Shown piece by piece: positions 25,274-34,227 of a stretch of DNA of 46,796 bases (position 1 is the stretch's first letter; each line of letters opens with the position of its first letter). This DNA is from an uncultured Parabacteroides sp. (GTDB lineage Bacteria; Bacteroidota; Bacteroidia; Bacteroidales; Tannerellaceae). The stretch lies in contig CALUZR010000024.1 in NCBI GenBank assembly GCA_944325335.1, positions 1-46,796 of the forward strand, read 5' to 3'. The notes beneath the pieces are model-generated. The model was given only the letters and a program-made list of their open reading frames with translations. It was not told where the DNA came from and did not search any database. The position numbers and the translations under genes are program-made.

Positions 25274-27451
25274 ATGAACACACGAATTTTTACTTTATTG
25301 TTTGCGTTTCTGGCGATAGCTGGGAATGCGGTTTGGGGACAAACACAAGTGACGATTAGTACAGCAGAAGAGATGCGGGCATTTGCAGAAAGAGTGAATG
25401 AGAATACTGATAATAGTGTCAGGTGGGATGTTATGTTGGAGGCTGATATTGATTTGGGCGGAGAAGATACCCCATGGACTCCGATAAGACAGTTTTGGGG
25501 AACTTTTGATGGCGGTAACCATACTATTTCCGGATTATATATAGAAGACGTTGAAGATTTCGTTGGATTATTTGGGGAAGTGAAATCTGGTAGCGTTAAA
25601 AATCTTACGCTTCAAGGTGAGATTAAAAATTGTACAGGAAGGATTGGTGGATTTTGTGGACAAAGCCAAGGGGATTTGATTAATTGCCACAATGAAGTAA
25701 ACATTACGGTTGAAGGTTTTCACCAAGTATATGATGGTATAAATTCAATAGAAGTCGGAGGAGTAGCTGGTAATAGTGGCACTTTTGAAAACTGTTCAAA
25801 TAGTGGAAATATTACAATTAATATTCCAGAATCAGATGATACTAATCTCCTAAGTGTTGGAGGCATAGGAGGAAGCGGGAATGCAATAAATTGTTATAAT
25901 TCGGGTACAATTACAATAAATGGGAACAATAATAGTATAGAAAGTATTCTCATTGCAGGTGTCATAGGATCTGGTAAAAGCATAGAAAACTGCTACAATA
26001 CAGGTGATGTTATAGTCGAAAAACTATCTTTGGAATACAATAATTTGTATTCTAACTATTTTATAGGTGGAGTAGTTGGTAATTGTCAGGATGGTTGGCA
26101 AGAAAACGCTAATATTCATTATTGCTATAATACAGGGAATTTATCTATTCCTGATAATCTTTCATCACCATCTGAATATGTCCCTTTGATGGTAGGAAGC
26201 ATTTTAGGAGGACCTGCATACGGTAGTAGCAATCCAACTATAAGCAATTGTTATTATTTGAAGCAGGATAATATAGATGCTATAGGGATGGAAACCATTA
26301 CCGGAGATGTAGAAGCAAAAGATAAAGATGCATTCCAAGACGGAACTGTAGCTTACGAACTAAGAAAAGCCGGAGGCAATTACGGTCAAGACATCCACAG
26401 CAATACTCCCGCTAAAACTCCTACATTGTTATGTTTTACTCCTGATGATGCCGTCTATAAATTGACGTTAGATTATAGTGAGTATGATGGTAATGAGCAA
26501 ACAGAGAAGCTGGTTAATAGCAAATACTTGGATTTACCTTCATTAGAAAATTCTGAAGAAGGAAAAGATGCTGGCTGGTATAATGAAAATGGAAATCTTT
26601 ATACTTCGGAATCAGCTATAGATGATGACATAACTTTGTATGCGCAAATCCAAACATTACGAACCATCACAATAGAAGATACGGAAAATGGAACAATTAC
26701 AGCTGATAAAGAAAAAGCTATTGTAGGCGAAACCATTACATTGACAGTAACGCCTGACGAAGATTATCAGTTAGCATCTATAACTGTAACGACAGAAAAT
26801 GGAACGACTATAACGGTTTCCCCAACAGGAGAAAAAATATATACTTTTATTATGCCGGATGAAAATGTAACTGTTTCCGCCCAATTCACGAAGGTCGAAC
26901 CCCCCACCGACCCAGACGAAGGGGATGAAGGCGACGACATCCACCATCCGCAGCGCCCTATCAAATACTATAATATATATGTAGATACTATCTGCCCCGG
27001 TCTTGATGTCGAAACCAGCAAGGATGTGGTGCAGGAGGGATATCAGGTGAGTGCTTACCTTACGATTCAGGCTGAGTGCGACACGACGGGCATGCGCTTC
27101 GAGTATAAGCGTGGACTCCTTGGTTATTGGCAGGATTTGAAGGAATTGGAAGGTGTGCAGCCGGGCGAATATATTATCAAGAACATCTACACGGATATTT
27201 ACATTCGCGCCCTTGATGCGACGTTACCCGAAGAGGAACCGACGGGCCTCGACAACCTCGAAGGCATCCAAGCCTATGCAAAGGAGGGCAGCATCTACGT
27301 CTACACGCCGAATCGCGAGGAGGTGACAATCGTCAGCATGAACGGCGCCATCCTCAAGCATGAAGAGCAAATCGGTTGGCAATCTTACGCCGTAAACCGC
27401 GGCATCTACATTGTCCGCGTAGGCGAAAAGGTATTCAAAATGAAGAATTAA
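25274..27451 (+). CDS. secreted GLUG-motif / InlB-like repeat surface protein with C-terminal sorting domain
   Basis: 725 residues. Signal peptide 1-22 (ending AVWGQ). Residues about 45-340 hold GLUG-type beta-helix repeats: GGVAGNSGTFENCSNSGNITI, GGIGGSGNAINCYNSGTITI, and others. Then come a Listeria-Bacteroides (InlB B) repeat near 385-460 (YDGNEQTEKLVN to DDDITLYAQ), a divergent InlB-type repeat (TITADKEKAIVGETITLTVTPDEDY to VTVSAQFTK), an acidic linker, and a C-terminal domain with VTIVSMNGAIL and GIYIVRVGEKVFKMKN, which resembles type IX secretion sorting domains. The middle of the gene (about 25550-26880) is clearly richer in A and T than both its ends. A surface adhesin role is plausible but not shown. 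Confidence 0.85.
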   Translation: MNTRIFTLLFAFLAIAGNAVWGQTQVTISTAEEMRAFAERVNENTDNSVRWDVMLEADIDLGGEDTPWTPIRQFWGTFDGGNHTISGLYIEDVEDFVGLFGEVKSGSVKNLTLQGEIKNCTGRIGGFCGQSQGDLINCHNEVNITVEGFHQVYDGINSIEVGGVAGNSGTFENCSNSGNITINIPESDDTNLLSVGGIGGSGNAINCYNSGTITINGNNNSIESILIAGVIGSGKSIENCYNTGDVIVEKLSLEYNNLYSNYFIGGVVGNCQDGWQENANIHYCYNTGNLSIPDNLSSPSEYVPLMVGSILGGPAYGSSNPTISNCYYLKQDNIDAIGMETITGDVEAKDKDAFQDGTVAYELRKAGGNYGQDIHSNTPAKTPTLLCFTPDDAVYKLTLDYSEYDGNEQTEKLVNSKYLDLPSLENSEEGKDAGWYNENGNLYTSESAIDDDITLYAQIQTLRTITIEDTENGTITADKEKAIVGETITLTVTPDEDYQLASITVTTENGTTITVSPTGEKIYTFIMPDENVTVSAQFTKVEPPTDPDEGDEGDDIHHPQRPIKYYNIYVDTICPGLDVETSKDVVQEGYQVSAYLTIQAECDTTGMRFEYKRGLLGYWQDLKELEGVQPGEYIIKNIYTDIYIRALDATLPEEEPTGLDNLEGIQAYAKEGSIYVYTPNREEVTIVSMNGAILKHEEQIGWQSYAVNRGIYIVRVGEKVFKMKN

Positions 27452-27452
27452 C

Positions 27453-27680
27453 CGGACGGTGAAACCGTCGAATCATGCTTAACCGTGGGTAACGCTGACG
27501 CGTCACCCGCGGTAGCTGATGTCCCCCGCTATCCCGACCCCAGCGGGGTCGAATCTTCAGTAGCTGCGGGTCGAAGCGGAGCGAGGCCTGCAGAACAAAC
27601 GTATGCGAAGCCCGCCGCAGGCCTCGCCGGTGGCTTCGACCTACGGCTACCTGAGGATTGGACCTCTTTCGAGGCCCGTT
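27453..27680. repeat. cluster of GC-rich palindromes (REP-like)
   Basis: Five hairpins follow one another directly after the stop codon at 27451: GACGGT-GAA-ACCGTC; CCGTGGGT..ACCCGCGG around GACGCG; GACCCC-AGC-GGGGTC; a large one with arms AGTAGCTGCGGGTCGAAGC and GCTTCGACCTACGGCTACC and an inner stem GGCCTGC/GCAGGCC; and GACCTC-TTTC-GAGGCC. The GC content is far above the rest of the intergenic DNA. Similar GC-rich palindromes are dispersed in Bacteroidetes genomes; here no RAYT transposase is nearby. A frame open through it (27485-27820) is taken as chance. Confidence 0.8.
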
Positions 27681-27746
27681 TTTCTTGGGGATTGAGGCTT
27701 TTTCATGCTGTAAAGTGTGTTCGCCGAGCGAGATGGCAGTTTGAAA

Positions 27747-28013
27747 AACGTGGGAAATGCTATTTCTGTCGGAGATTTGACTTCCAACGTGATTGGAAAT
27801 GGAATTTCTATCGGAAATAGCATTTCCAACGGGATGGGAAGCCTATTTCTATTGGAAATTCCATTTTCAACGTGATTGGAAATGCTATTTCTGTCGGAAA
27901 TTTCATTTCCCACGCGGTTGGAAGCCCATTTCTATTGGAAATTTGATTTCCAACGGGATGGGAAGTCAAATTTCTATCAGAAATAGCATTTCCCACGTTT
28001 TGGGAAGTCTTTT
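27747..28013. repeat. tandem array of six 39-42 bp double-hairpin units (array 2)
   Basis: Unit boundaries (AACG or CACG) lie at 27747, 27786, 27828, 27869, 27911, 27952 and 27994, giving 39, 42, 41, 42, 41 and 42 bp. As in array 1, each junction forms a TTCCAA-CGTGA-TTGGAA-type hairpin (variants TTCCCA/TGGGAA) and each middle a second one, ATTTC-TATCG-GAAAT. The first unit starts AACGT and the last boundary reads CACGTTTTGGGAAG, matching the closing AACGTTTTTAGAAG of array 1. The T-run at 28009 could make the last hairpin a terminator. No gene is called between 27452 and 28116. Confidence 0.92.
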
Positions 28014-28116
28014 TTCTTAATAAGAACTAAAAAGCCAAACGATTGAAAGGATTTTGGCGAGAAATGTTTATCTTCGAAACCGTCAAATGAATGTCTAATC
28101 TTAAATTTCAACAGTT

Positions 28117-29214
28117 ATGAATACGATCGTAAAAGTAAAAGATTTCAATTTGGACAAGTTGAACAACTATGAATTTGCCTATTTCACGACGGAATTTCTT
28201 TCCTTAGTAAAAGCTACTACGGCAGAAAAACTGCATGTGGCTTCCAGCGTGGTCGATAAATTGGCAGCGGATACGGCTCTGTTTACGGATTTTACGCAGC
28301 AGACCCGCATCTCGGACGAGACCGCGAAAATAGCGGATGTCGACAAGCAAACGGACGATTTGATTGTCGCGATTTTCGATACGGTACGGAGCAACAAAAA
28401 ATCCCCGTTAGCCGCACGGAAAACGGCCGCAACAGAACTTTATAATGTGTTGAAGCCTTATACGGGATGTTACCAATTGGCACAACGGCAAGAGGTACAA
28501 GCTGTTCGTGGCATGTTGACGGATTTGGCGAAAGAGAAGGCAGCGGCTCATGTAGCGACGCTGGGGCTGGACGACTTGGTCGAAGCATTGACGGAAAGTG
28601 TGGAACAATACGCCGCGTTGCTGACACAGCGGGAAGAGGGCAAGGCCGAAAACGTGGGGATGTCGAAGAAGGTTCGCGCCTCGCTGGTGGAGCAATATGA
28701 GTATATCACGACCGTCGCATTTGCTTTTAGCGTGGCCGAGCCATCGGAGGAATTGGATAATTTCATCCAGAAAACCAACCTGTTAATAGACAGTGCGAAA
28801 AAGGCCTACAATTTGCGGACGGGCACGAAGGGCGGAAAGGAAGAAGACCCGACTGTCTCCAATCCGGAAGAGCCTGAACCCGTCACTCCCGAAATCACTG
28901 CCGTCTACCAGAAGGAAGGAGGCGACCCGGAGAATCCGAACCGCATCGAGCGAGGCGAGCAAACCGGCGTAAACTATAAAGGCTTCACGCTGAAAGGTGC
29001 GGATGGTACGTTAGAGCATGTCATAGGGCTTGTCAATGATCAGGATTACATCGAATGGATTAACCCGGAGACCATCACCAACGTTACAGAGACCGGTTGC
29101 GAATTTACGATGGTGCCAGATTTGACAGAAGGCCAGTACAAAGTTCGCATTGAGACGTATGATGGAGGCAGTCCGCTGGTGGTGGAATATCCGGAGCCGA
29201 TTACGTTGTGGTAA
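28117..29214 (+). CDS. DUF6261-like protein with C-terminal Ig-like (DUF4469-type) domain
   Basis: 365 residues, no signal peptide. The N-terminal helical part (1-240; KVKDFNLDKLNNYEFAYFTTEFLSLV at its start) looks like the Bacteroidales family DUF6261. The C-terminal part after an acidic, proline-rich linker (EEDPTVSNPEEPEPVTPEI) is a beta domain (about 270-365, VNYKGFTLKGADGTLEHVIGL to EGQYKVRIETYD), like the DUF4469 Ig fold. Family names are from memory. The gene lies alone behind repeat array 2. TATCTTCG at about 28069 is a one-mismatch -7 box. Function unknown. Confidence 0.78.
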   Translation: MNTIVKVKDFNLDKLNNYEFAYFTTEFLSLVKATTAEKLHVASSVVDKLAADTALFTDFTQQTRISDETAKIADVDKQTDDLIVAIFDTVRSNKKSPLAARKTAATELYNVLKPYTGCYQLAQRQEVQAVRGMLTDLAKEKAAAHVATLGLDDLVEALTESVEQYAALLTQREEGKAENVGMSKKVRASLVEQYEYITTVAFAFSVAEPSEELDNFIQKTNLLIDSAKKAYNLRTGTKGGKEEDPTVSNPEEPEPVTPEITAVYQKEGGDPENPNRIERGEQTGVNYKGFTLKGADGTLEHVIGLVNDQDYIEWINPETITNVTETGCEFTMVPDLTEGQYKVRIETYDGGSPLVVEYPEPITLW

Positions 29215-29262
29215 TTGACAATGGACAATTGAGAATTGACAATTAATATGTTTGTAGGGGGT

Positions 29263-29402
29263 ATGCCGGAATGAAAACATGGCACACTAATAACACAGAT
29301 TGAACAGATAACCACAGATTTGTTTAGTTATAAATCAATAAAAAGAATCTGCGGTCGTCTGTTCAATCTGCGTCATTTGTGTGCCATTTCCTATTTCGGC
29401 AT
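29263..29402. repeat. 140-bp inverted repeat
   Basis: Outer arms ATGCCGGAAT / ATTTCGGCAT, then GGCACAC (29281-29287) / GTGTGCC (29379-29385), then CAGATTGAACAGA / TCTGTTCAATCTG and CAGATT / AATCTG, around an A/T-rich loop of about 30 bases. Short direct repeats of GACAATT lie just before it (29217-29245). Repeats of the 'CAGATT..AATCTG' kind are common between Bacteroidetes genes; it may act as a bidirectional terminator between the convergent genes on either side. Confidence 0.85.
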
Positions 29403-29422
29403 CATTTAATTTATGCCCACCC

Positions 29423-31096
29423 CTACGCGAAGAAGAGTATCAGCAACTGGGCTGTGACGACGCGCAGGAACATGGAAAGCGGATAGACCGTAGCGTAGCC
29501 GACAGACGGCGCATCGTTTCCCGCCGTAGCATTTGAGTATGCCAAAGCAGGGGGGTCGGTCGTACTTCCGGCAATCATACCCATGAGGGTGAAATAGTTT
29601 ATCTTGCAGAACTTACGCGCAATAAACCCGATGATAAGCAGTGGCAAGAGGGTGATGATGAAGCCATAGCCAATCCACGCATAACCACCGTTTACAATCG
29701 TCTCGACGAATCCGTTGCCCGCACCTAAACCTACGCAGGCGAGGAACATGGTGATACCGATTTCGCGCAACATGAAGTTGGCGCTCTGCGTCGTATAGGT
29801 GATGAGCTTGTAATGATATCCGAAACGGCTGATGAGGATGGATACGACGAGCGGTCCGCCGGCCAAACCCAACTTCAGCGGTTGCGGGATGCCTGGAATC
29901 CAAATAGGAAGGCTTCCGAGGATGATACCTAAACCAATGCCCACGAAGATGGCGATAAGGTTCGGCTCGTTGAGTCGTTTCATCGAGTTGCCCAATACCT
30001 TTTCGACATTAGCCACCGAAGCTTCCGTACCGATAACGTTCACGCGGTCGCCCACTTGCAAGGTGAGGTTCGGACGAGCCACGAGGTCCATACCCGCACG
30101 GTTGACGCGCGTAATGTTGATGCCATAAAGCTTGCGAAGTTGCAAATCCCCTAATCGCTTGCCGTTCAATTCCGGTTTGGTAATCAGGATACGTCGGTTG
30201 ATGAATTGGCTCTCCATGCGGATCCATTGTTTGCGTTCCATGTTGATTTCTTCTCCAATGAAGGTCTTCAACGTTTCAGCATCCGTTTCGGTTGTGATGA
30301 CGAAAATCTTGTCATTCTCGTGCAAGACAGTCGAGGAAGAGACAATGTCAATTTTCTTGTCACTGTCCCGCCAAATACGCGAAATAACGAATTCGCGATG
30401 TTCGAGCAGGGTCGAGAGCTCGCCTACGCTTTTCCCAAATACGGCTGGATTCTTGACGATAAGCGAAACAGGAATCGCGCCGTGTGTATGGGCAGCTTCT
30501 TCTTTTTCCAATTGCTCATTCTCTTTCTGGAAAGAGACTTTGAAGGCATATCGGATAATGATGGTCGAGAGGATGATACCTACCACACCCAACGGATAAG
30601 CAACAGCGTAGCCCGTCGCAATCGTATGGTCGGCTACCCCGTACATGTCCGAATAAGCTTGTTGCGCTGCACCCAAACCCGGTGTATTGGTCACTGCACC
30701 TGAAAGGATACCTACCATGGTAGACATCGGGATTCCCGTTACAAAATGAATAATTACCGTCGTAACGACGCCCAACAGAATAATCCCACAAGCCAACATA
30801 TTCAGCGTTACGCCTCCTTGCTTGAAGGATGAAAAGAATCCCGGACCTACTTGCATACCGACCGAATAGACGAACAAAATCAATCCAAATTCTTGGAAGA
30901 AGTGGATGACGCTCGGATCGATGGTGATGCCAAAGTGGCCCATGATGATTCCTACGAACAACACAAATGTGACACCCAGCGATACCCCGAAGATTTTCAC
31001 CTTCCCTAACTGGATACCCGCCGCTATCACAAACGACATTAATAATATGGAGTGCCCAATGCCTTTCCCCCATATCAATTCATTTAACCAATCCAT
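29423..31096 (-). CDS. AspT/YidE-family transporter with two RCK-C domains
   Basis: 557 residues. Five or six membrane helices at the N-terminus ([19 protein letters not shown] to [14 protein letters not shown]), two cytoplasmic TrkA-C/RCK-C domains ([25 protein letters not shown] and [22 protein letters not shown], about 205-370), then five more helices. The repeated membrane motifs with GMQVGPGFF and [13 protein letters not shown] are typical of the AAE family (aspartate:alanine exchangers; YidE, YbjL). The true substrate is not known. The -7 box is at 31145. Confidence 0.93.
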   Translation of the reverse strand: MDWLNELIWGKGIGHSILLMSFVIAAGIQLGKVKIFGVSLGVTFVLFVGIIMGHFGITIDPSVIHFFQEFGLILFVYSVGMQVGPGFFSSFKQGGVTLNMLACGIILLGVVTTVIIHFVTGIPMSTMVGILSGAVTNTPGLGAAQQAYSDMYGVADHTIATGYAVAYPLGVVGIILSTIIIRYAFKVSFQKENEQLEKEEAAHTHGAIPVSLIVKNPAVFGKSVGELSTLLEHREFVISRIWRDSDKKIDIVSSSTVLHENDKIFVITTETDAETLKTFIGEEINMERKQWIRMESQFINRRILITKPELNGKRLGDLQLRKLYGINITRVNRAGMDLVARPNLTLQVGDRVNVIGTEASVANVEKVLGNSMKRLNEPNLIAIFVGIGLGIILGSLPIWIPGIPQPLKLGLAGGPLVVSILISRFGYHYKLITYTTQSANFMLREIGITMFLACVGLGAGNGFVETIVNGGYAWIGYGFIITLLPLLIIGFIARKFCKINYFTLMGMIAGSTTDPPALAYSNATAGNDAPSVGYATVYPLSMFLRVVTAQLLILFFA

Positions 31097-31144
31097 AAAT
31101 AATATGTAAAATGACTAATTTCTTATTAATGGTCAATCGAGGTG

Positions 31145-31152
31145 CAAAGTTA
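31145..31152 (-). promoter_or_regulatory. -7 element for the AspT-type transporter
   Basis: TAACTTTG on the minus strand, 49 bp before the start codon; only 6 bp from the divergent -7 box of the cyclophilin gene. Confidence 0.7.
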
Positions 31153-31158
31153 AATATA

Positions 31159-31166
31159 TATTTTTG
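31159..31166 (+). promoter_or_regulatory. -7 element for the cyclophilin gene
   Basis: TATTTTTG fits TAnnTTTG and predicts transcription from about 31172, so the coding start must be downstream, at 31218. The A/T-rich surroundings make this match less certain. Confidence 0.5.
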
Positions 31167-31217
31167 TTCCGCAAACGAATGATAGGGGAACTTTATATTA
31201 ATAATAATAGGTATAAG

Positions 31218-32027
31218 ATGAAAAAGCGAATCAATAGCTTGTTTTTGGGATTATTGGCCATTGGGATGCCTCTTTATGTGGCTGGACAGGAGGTTGAGAT
31301 AGCAACTAATGTAGGGGTGATGCGCGCGAAACTCTACGAAGATGTGCCGCATCATGTGCAAACGTTCGTTGAAAGGGCAAAGGCTGGTACGTACGATGGG
31401 ACGCTTTTTACGCGCGTCATCCGCGATTTTATGATTCAGGGTGGAGCACCTGATTCGCGAGGAGCGGCTCCCGGTCAGCGAGTTGGATTCGGAGATCGGA
31501 GTGCGGAGATACTCCCCGAAGCGACGCCCCAACACTTTCATAAACGAGGCGCCCTGGCCGCACCTCGGCAAAACGACGATATCAATCCGAAACGTAAATC
31601 GGATATGTCTCAATTCTTTATTGTGCAAGGGCGGGTATATCGAAGCGGCGAATTGGATACACTCGAACTCATAGCCAACCAGAAGGCGCGAAAAAAGGCG
31701 TTGGATGCCTATTATTACCCTGTAAAGGCAGAACTTACGGAGTTGAGAACGAATAATCCTCGCGAATTTAACAAGCGGGCTGCCCGTATTACGGCACAAA
31801 TCGATTCGGTCGTAAGAGCTACTCCGGGACATTTGATATTCACGCCAGCGCAGCGCGAGGCGTATACGACCGTGGGCGGCGCCCATCATTTGGATGGGCA
31901 ATATGTCGTTTATGGCGAATTGACGGAGGGATTCGATGTATTGGAAAAAATCTCCCGCCAACCGACGGATAAATACGACCGTCCGAAGCAGGATATCCAA
32001 ATCCTCCATGTGAAAATATTGGAATAA
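31218..32027 (+). CDS. secreted cyclophilin-type peptidyl-prolyl isomerase
   Basis: 269 residues from the ATG at 31218; this start gives a clean signal peptide (MKKRINSLFLGLLAIGMPLYVAGQ), and an earlier in-frame codon at 31164 would lie inside the promoter. Cyclophilin core motifs: GVMRAKLYEDVPHHVQTFVE, GTLFTRVIRDFMIQGGAPDS, and the C-terminal GGAHHLDGQYVVYGELTEGFDVLEKI. Between them lies a helical insertion of about 60 residues (LANQKARKKALDAYYYPVKAEL onward) absent from small cyclophilins. It should assist folding in the periplasm. A related lipoprotein form lies at 37511. Confidence 0.92.
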   Translation: MKKRINSLFLGLLAIGMPLYVAGQEVEIATNVGVMRAKLYEDVPHHVQTFVERAKAGTYDGTLFTRVIRDFMIQGGAPDSRGAAPGQRVGFGDRSAEILPEATPQHFHKRGALAAPRQNDDINPKRKSDMSQFFIVQGRVYRSGELDTLELIANQKARKKALDAYYYPVKAELTELRTNNPREFNKRAARITAQIDSVVRATPGHLIFTPAQREAYTTVGGAHHLDGQYVVYGELTEGFDVLEKISRQPTDKYDRPKQDIQILHVKILE

Positions 32028-32050
32028 TCATACATATTAATCTATACGAC

Positions 32051-32449
32051 GTGTTAAAACGAGACTTTATAATGGTTCAGATTGAAGAGCTTGGCAAGGC
32101 AATTGCCCAGTTGGTGTTCAATCGGAATGCAGGGAATGGCCCGGATAAGAATCCGGAGATTATCGGCCAATCTTTTCGTTCGCTTAAGACGGATACGGCC
32201 TTTTTGTTGAATCATGAGCCGGATGATATTGAATTGGCATTGAATGGTGAGGATGGATGTGGCCTCGAACGGATGGAGTTGGCGGCTAAGCTTTTGATAG
32301 AAGAAAGTTATCTCTCGTCCGTCCCGTTGCCTTTGTTGAATAAAGCACAAGAGTTGTTGTATTATTTGCAGATACACGATACGGCTTTCTCGCTCGAGCG
32401 GATGATGCTCTTGCAAGATATTGAAGTGGAAATCAAAAGGCTTTCGTAA
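32051..32449 (+). CDS. small helical protein (DUF6483-like)
   Basis: 132 residues from the GTG at 32051; an ATG at 32072 would give 125. I prefer the GTG because the opening MLKRDFIMVQIEELGKAIAQL resembles the 'DYIMRMI' opening of DUF6483-type proteins. The rest is helical (LERMELAAKLLIEES, LLNKAQELLYYLQ) and acidic, with no signal or membrane segment. It follows the cyclophilin gene by 23 bp. Function unknown. Confidence 0.75.
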   Translation: MLKRDFIMVQIEELGKAIAQLVFNRNAGNGPDKNPEIIGQSFRSLKTDTAFLLNHEPDDIELALNGEDGCGLERMELAAKLLIEESYLSSVPLPLLNKAQELLYYLQIHDTAFSLERMMLLQDIEVEIKRLS

Positions 32450-32481
32450 ATAATTATAGGCATAAAAAAGGAGAAATATAG

Positions 32482-32512
32482 TTGTAAATTTCCCGAAATA
32501 TGCCTATCTTTG
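32482..32512 (+). promoter_or_regulatory. promoter of rplU-rpmA
   Basis: TTGT (32482-32485), a 19-bp spacer and TATCTTTG (32505-32512). Transcription would start near 32519, leaving an 80-nt leader before rplU. Confidence 0.75.
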
Positions 32513-32518
32513 CCCCGA

Positions 32519-32600
32519 TTTTTCCGCAAAGGGTAGACAAGTAATGCGCGAAGGCATTCACCCTCCGGACCTAACCTGTTTAAAATGAATAAAAAGACAG
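32519..32600 (+). promoter_or_regulatory. structured leader of rplU-rpmA (candidate autoregulatory element)
   Basis: GGGT (32531) pairs with ACCC (32560) and inside it AATGC pairs with GCATT around the loop GCGAAG. Ribosomal protein operons are often controlled by their own product binding the leader, and an L21 leader is known from Firmicutes; whether this element works that way is inference. Confidence 0.45.
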
Positions 32601-32918
32601 ATGTACGTAGTAGTAGAAATTAACGGCCAACAATTCAAGGCCGAAGAAGGAAAGAAATTGTTTGTGCACCACATCCAGAACGCTGAAGGCGGTGCGGTAG
32701 TAGAATTCGATCGCGTATTGTTGGTAGACAAGGGCGAAGAAGTAACCGTAGGCGCTCCCGTAGTGGAAGGTGCAAAAGTGGTATGCGAAGTCGTATCTCC
32801 GCTGGTAAAAGGGGATAAGGTATTGGTATTCCACAAGAAGAGAAGAAAAGGTTACCGCAAATTGAATGGTCATCGCCAACAATTTACGGAGGTTTTGATT
32901 AAAGAAGTTGTTGCATAA
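32601..32918 (+). CDS. rplU: 50S ribosomal protein L21
   Basis: 105 residues, the usual length. The start [20 protein letters not shown] and the C-terminal basic block [20 protein letters not shown] are typical of L21, which binds 23S rRNA in the large subunit. It is followed after 24 bp by rpmA, the conserved L21-L27 order. Confidence 0.97.
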   Translation: MYVVVEINGQQFKAEEGKKLFVHHIQNAEGGAVVEFDRVLLVDKGEEVTVGAPVVEGAKVVCEVVSPLVKGDKVLVFHKKRRKGYRKLNGHRQQFTEVLIKEVVA

Positions 32919-32942
32919 CATTAGTAAAAGGAGAATAGAAAA

Positions 32943-33209
32943 ATGGCACATAAAAAAGGTGTTGGTAGTTCGAAGAACGGTCGCGAATCAGAAAGCAAAC
33001 GCTTAGGCGTGAAATTGTTCGGTGGCGAAGTGGCAAAGGCTGGTAATATCATCGTTCGCCAGCGTGGTACGGCTCATCATCCGGGTGTAAACGTAGGTAT
33101 GGGCAAAGACCATACGCTTTATGCTTTGATTGATGGCGTGGTAACTTTCCACAAAGGACGCAAAGACCGTTCGTATGTATCGGTAAAAGAAATTACAGCA
33201 GAAGCTTGA
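32943..33209 (+). CDS. rpmA: 50S ribosomal protein L27
   Basis: 88 residues. The start [20 protein letters not shown] and [21 protein letters not shown] are diagnostic of L27. No N-terminal extension that would need protease processing (as in Firmicutes) is present. Last gene of the operon, before the terminator at 33253. Confidence 0.98.
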   Translation: MAHKKGVGSSKNGRESESKRLGVKLFGGEVAKAGNIIVRQRGTAHHPGVNVGMGKDHTLYALIDGVVTFHKGRKDRSYVSVKEITAEA

Positions 33210-33252
33210 TAAGGAAATAACGGAATAATGCCGTGTTTTTCATGATTACGAT

Positions 33253-33286
33253 GGGTGAACTCGTTAAAAACGGGTTCGCCTTTTTT
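33253..33286 (+). terminator. intrinsic terminator of rplU-rpmA
   Basis: The stem GGTGAACTCGTT / AACGGGTTCGCC has an AAA loop and is followed by six T. Confidence 0.9.
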
Positions 33287-33314
33287 GTGTGAAGCAAAAG
33301 GAGCGAGGTGTGGG

Positions 33315-34148
33315 TTATTTGCACACCTCCTCTAATTCGTCGATTACCTGCGCATCGTAGCCCATGGCGCGGGCTTGTGCTAAATCTTCGCGTGCAGATT
33401 CCTTTTCGTATTGTGCGATTTTGACCTTCGCGCGGAGGACGTATAAGCCGGCCGAGGGTTCTCCTTCGACGAATACTTTGTTGATATCGGCCATGGCCCG
33501 TGCGTTCTTTCCCATCAGGAAGTACAAATCTGCCCGCCCTTCGTAAAGCTCCCATTCGCGAGGCATCCGGTCGATGAGGAAAGAGTAAATGCGTTCACTT
33601 TCATTGTAATTGCCACGTGTCTTTTCCAGGATGGCATAACCGAGGCGTGCACGTACGGATTTCTCGTTGATTTGCAGGATTTGGTCGAAATCACTTTCGG
33701 CTGAGGCGAATTTCTTTTGCGAGAGATAGAGCAAACCCCGGCAGAAGAGCGCCTCTTGGTGTTGTGGTTCGAGTGCGAGAAGGGTGTTGTAATCTGTGAT
33801 CGCTTTATCCGTTTCGCCTAACTCTGTATAGAGTGATGCCCGATTCTCGAGGATAGTTATGCTTTTTGGATGGAGGCTAAGGGCGGCAGTATAGGAGGTA
33901 AGCGCCTCTTGCTTTTTGCCTTGCCGCCGTTGTACGGTACCTAAATTACACAACAGGGCGAAGTTGGCGGGATTACCCGGTTCGAGGTGCATCGCTTCTT
34001 TGAGGGCCGCTTCGGCCGATACCCAATCGTTCTTCTCCGTAAAATCGCAACTCTTCTCTATCCACTCTTCATACGTTTGGGCAGATAAGAGAGAGGGAAA
34101 GCAAACTATTGATAGAAATAATACGACGCGTACAAATCTTTTTGCCAT
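33315..34148 (-). CDS. secreted TPR-repeat protein
   Basis: 277 residues with a signal peptide (MAKRFVRVVLFLSIVCFPSLLSAQ). About six TPR units fill the rest, for example FALLCNLGTVQRRQGKKQEAL, ASLYTELGETDKAITDYNTLLALEP and ADLYFLMGKNARAMADINKVF. Likely a periplasmic scaffold; no partner is indicated. It is convergent with rpmA and divergent from the MscS gene. The -7 box is at 34177-34184. Confidence 0.88.
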   Translation of the reverse strand: MAKRFVRVVLFLSIVCFPSLLSAQTYEEWIEKSCDFTEKNDWVSAEAALKEAMHLEPGNPANFALLCNLGTVQRRQGKKQEALTSYTAALSLHPKSITILENRASLYTELGETDKAITDYNTLLALEPQHQEALFCRGLLYLSQKKFASAESDFDQILQINEKSVRARLGYAILEKTRGNYNESERIYSFLIDRMPREWELYEGRADLYFLMGKNARAMADINKVFVEGEPSAGLYVLRAKVKIAQYEKESAREDLAQARAMGYDAQVIDELEEVCK

Positions 34149-34176
34149 ATAATATTGTTATTTAAAATAGACGTTG

Positions 34177-34184
34177 CAAATCTA
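34177..34184 (-). promoter_or_regulatory. -7 element for the secreted TPR gene
   Basis: TAGATTTG on the minus strand, 29 bp before the start codon. Confidence 0.65.
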
Positions 34185-34227
34185 CGGATTTATCACGTCG
34201 GTGGGTAATAATTAAAACTTAAATAGA

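Noticed and set aside
27485..28020. Open frames across the GC-rich palindromes and array 2
   Set aside because: The frames cross structured repeats and translate into repetitive peptides like those of array 1; treated as non-coding.
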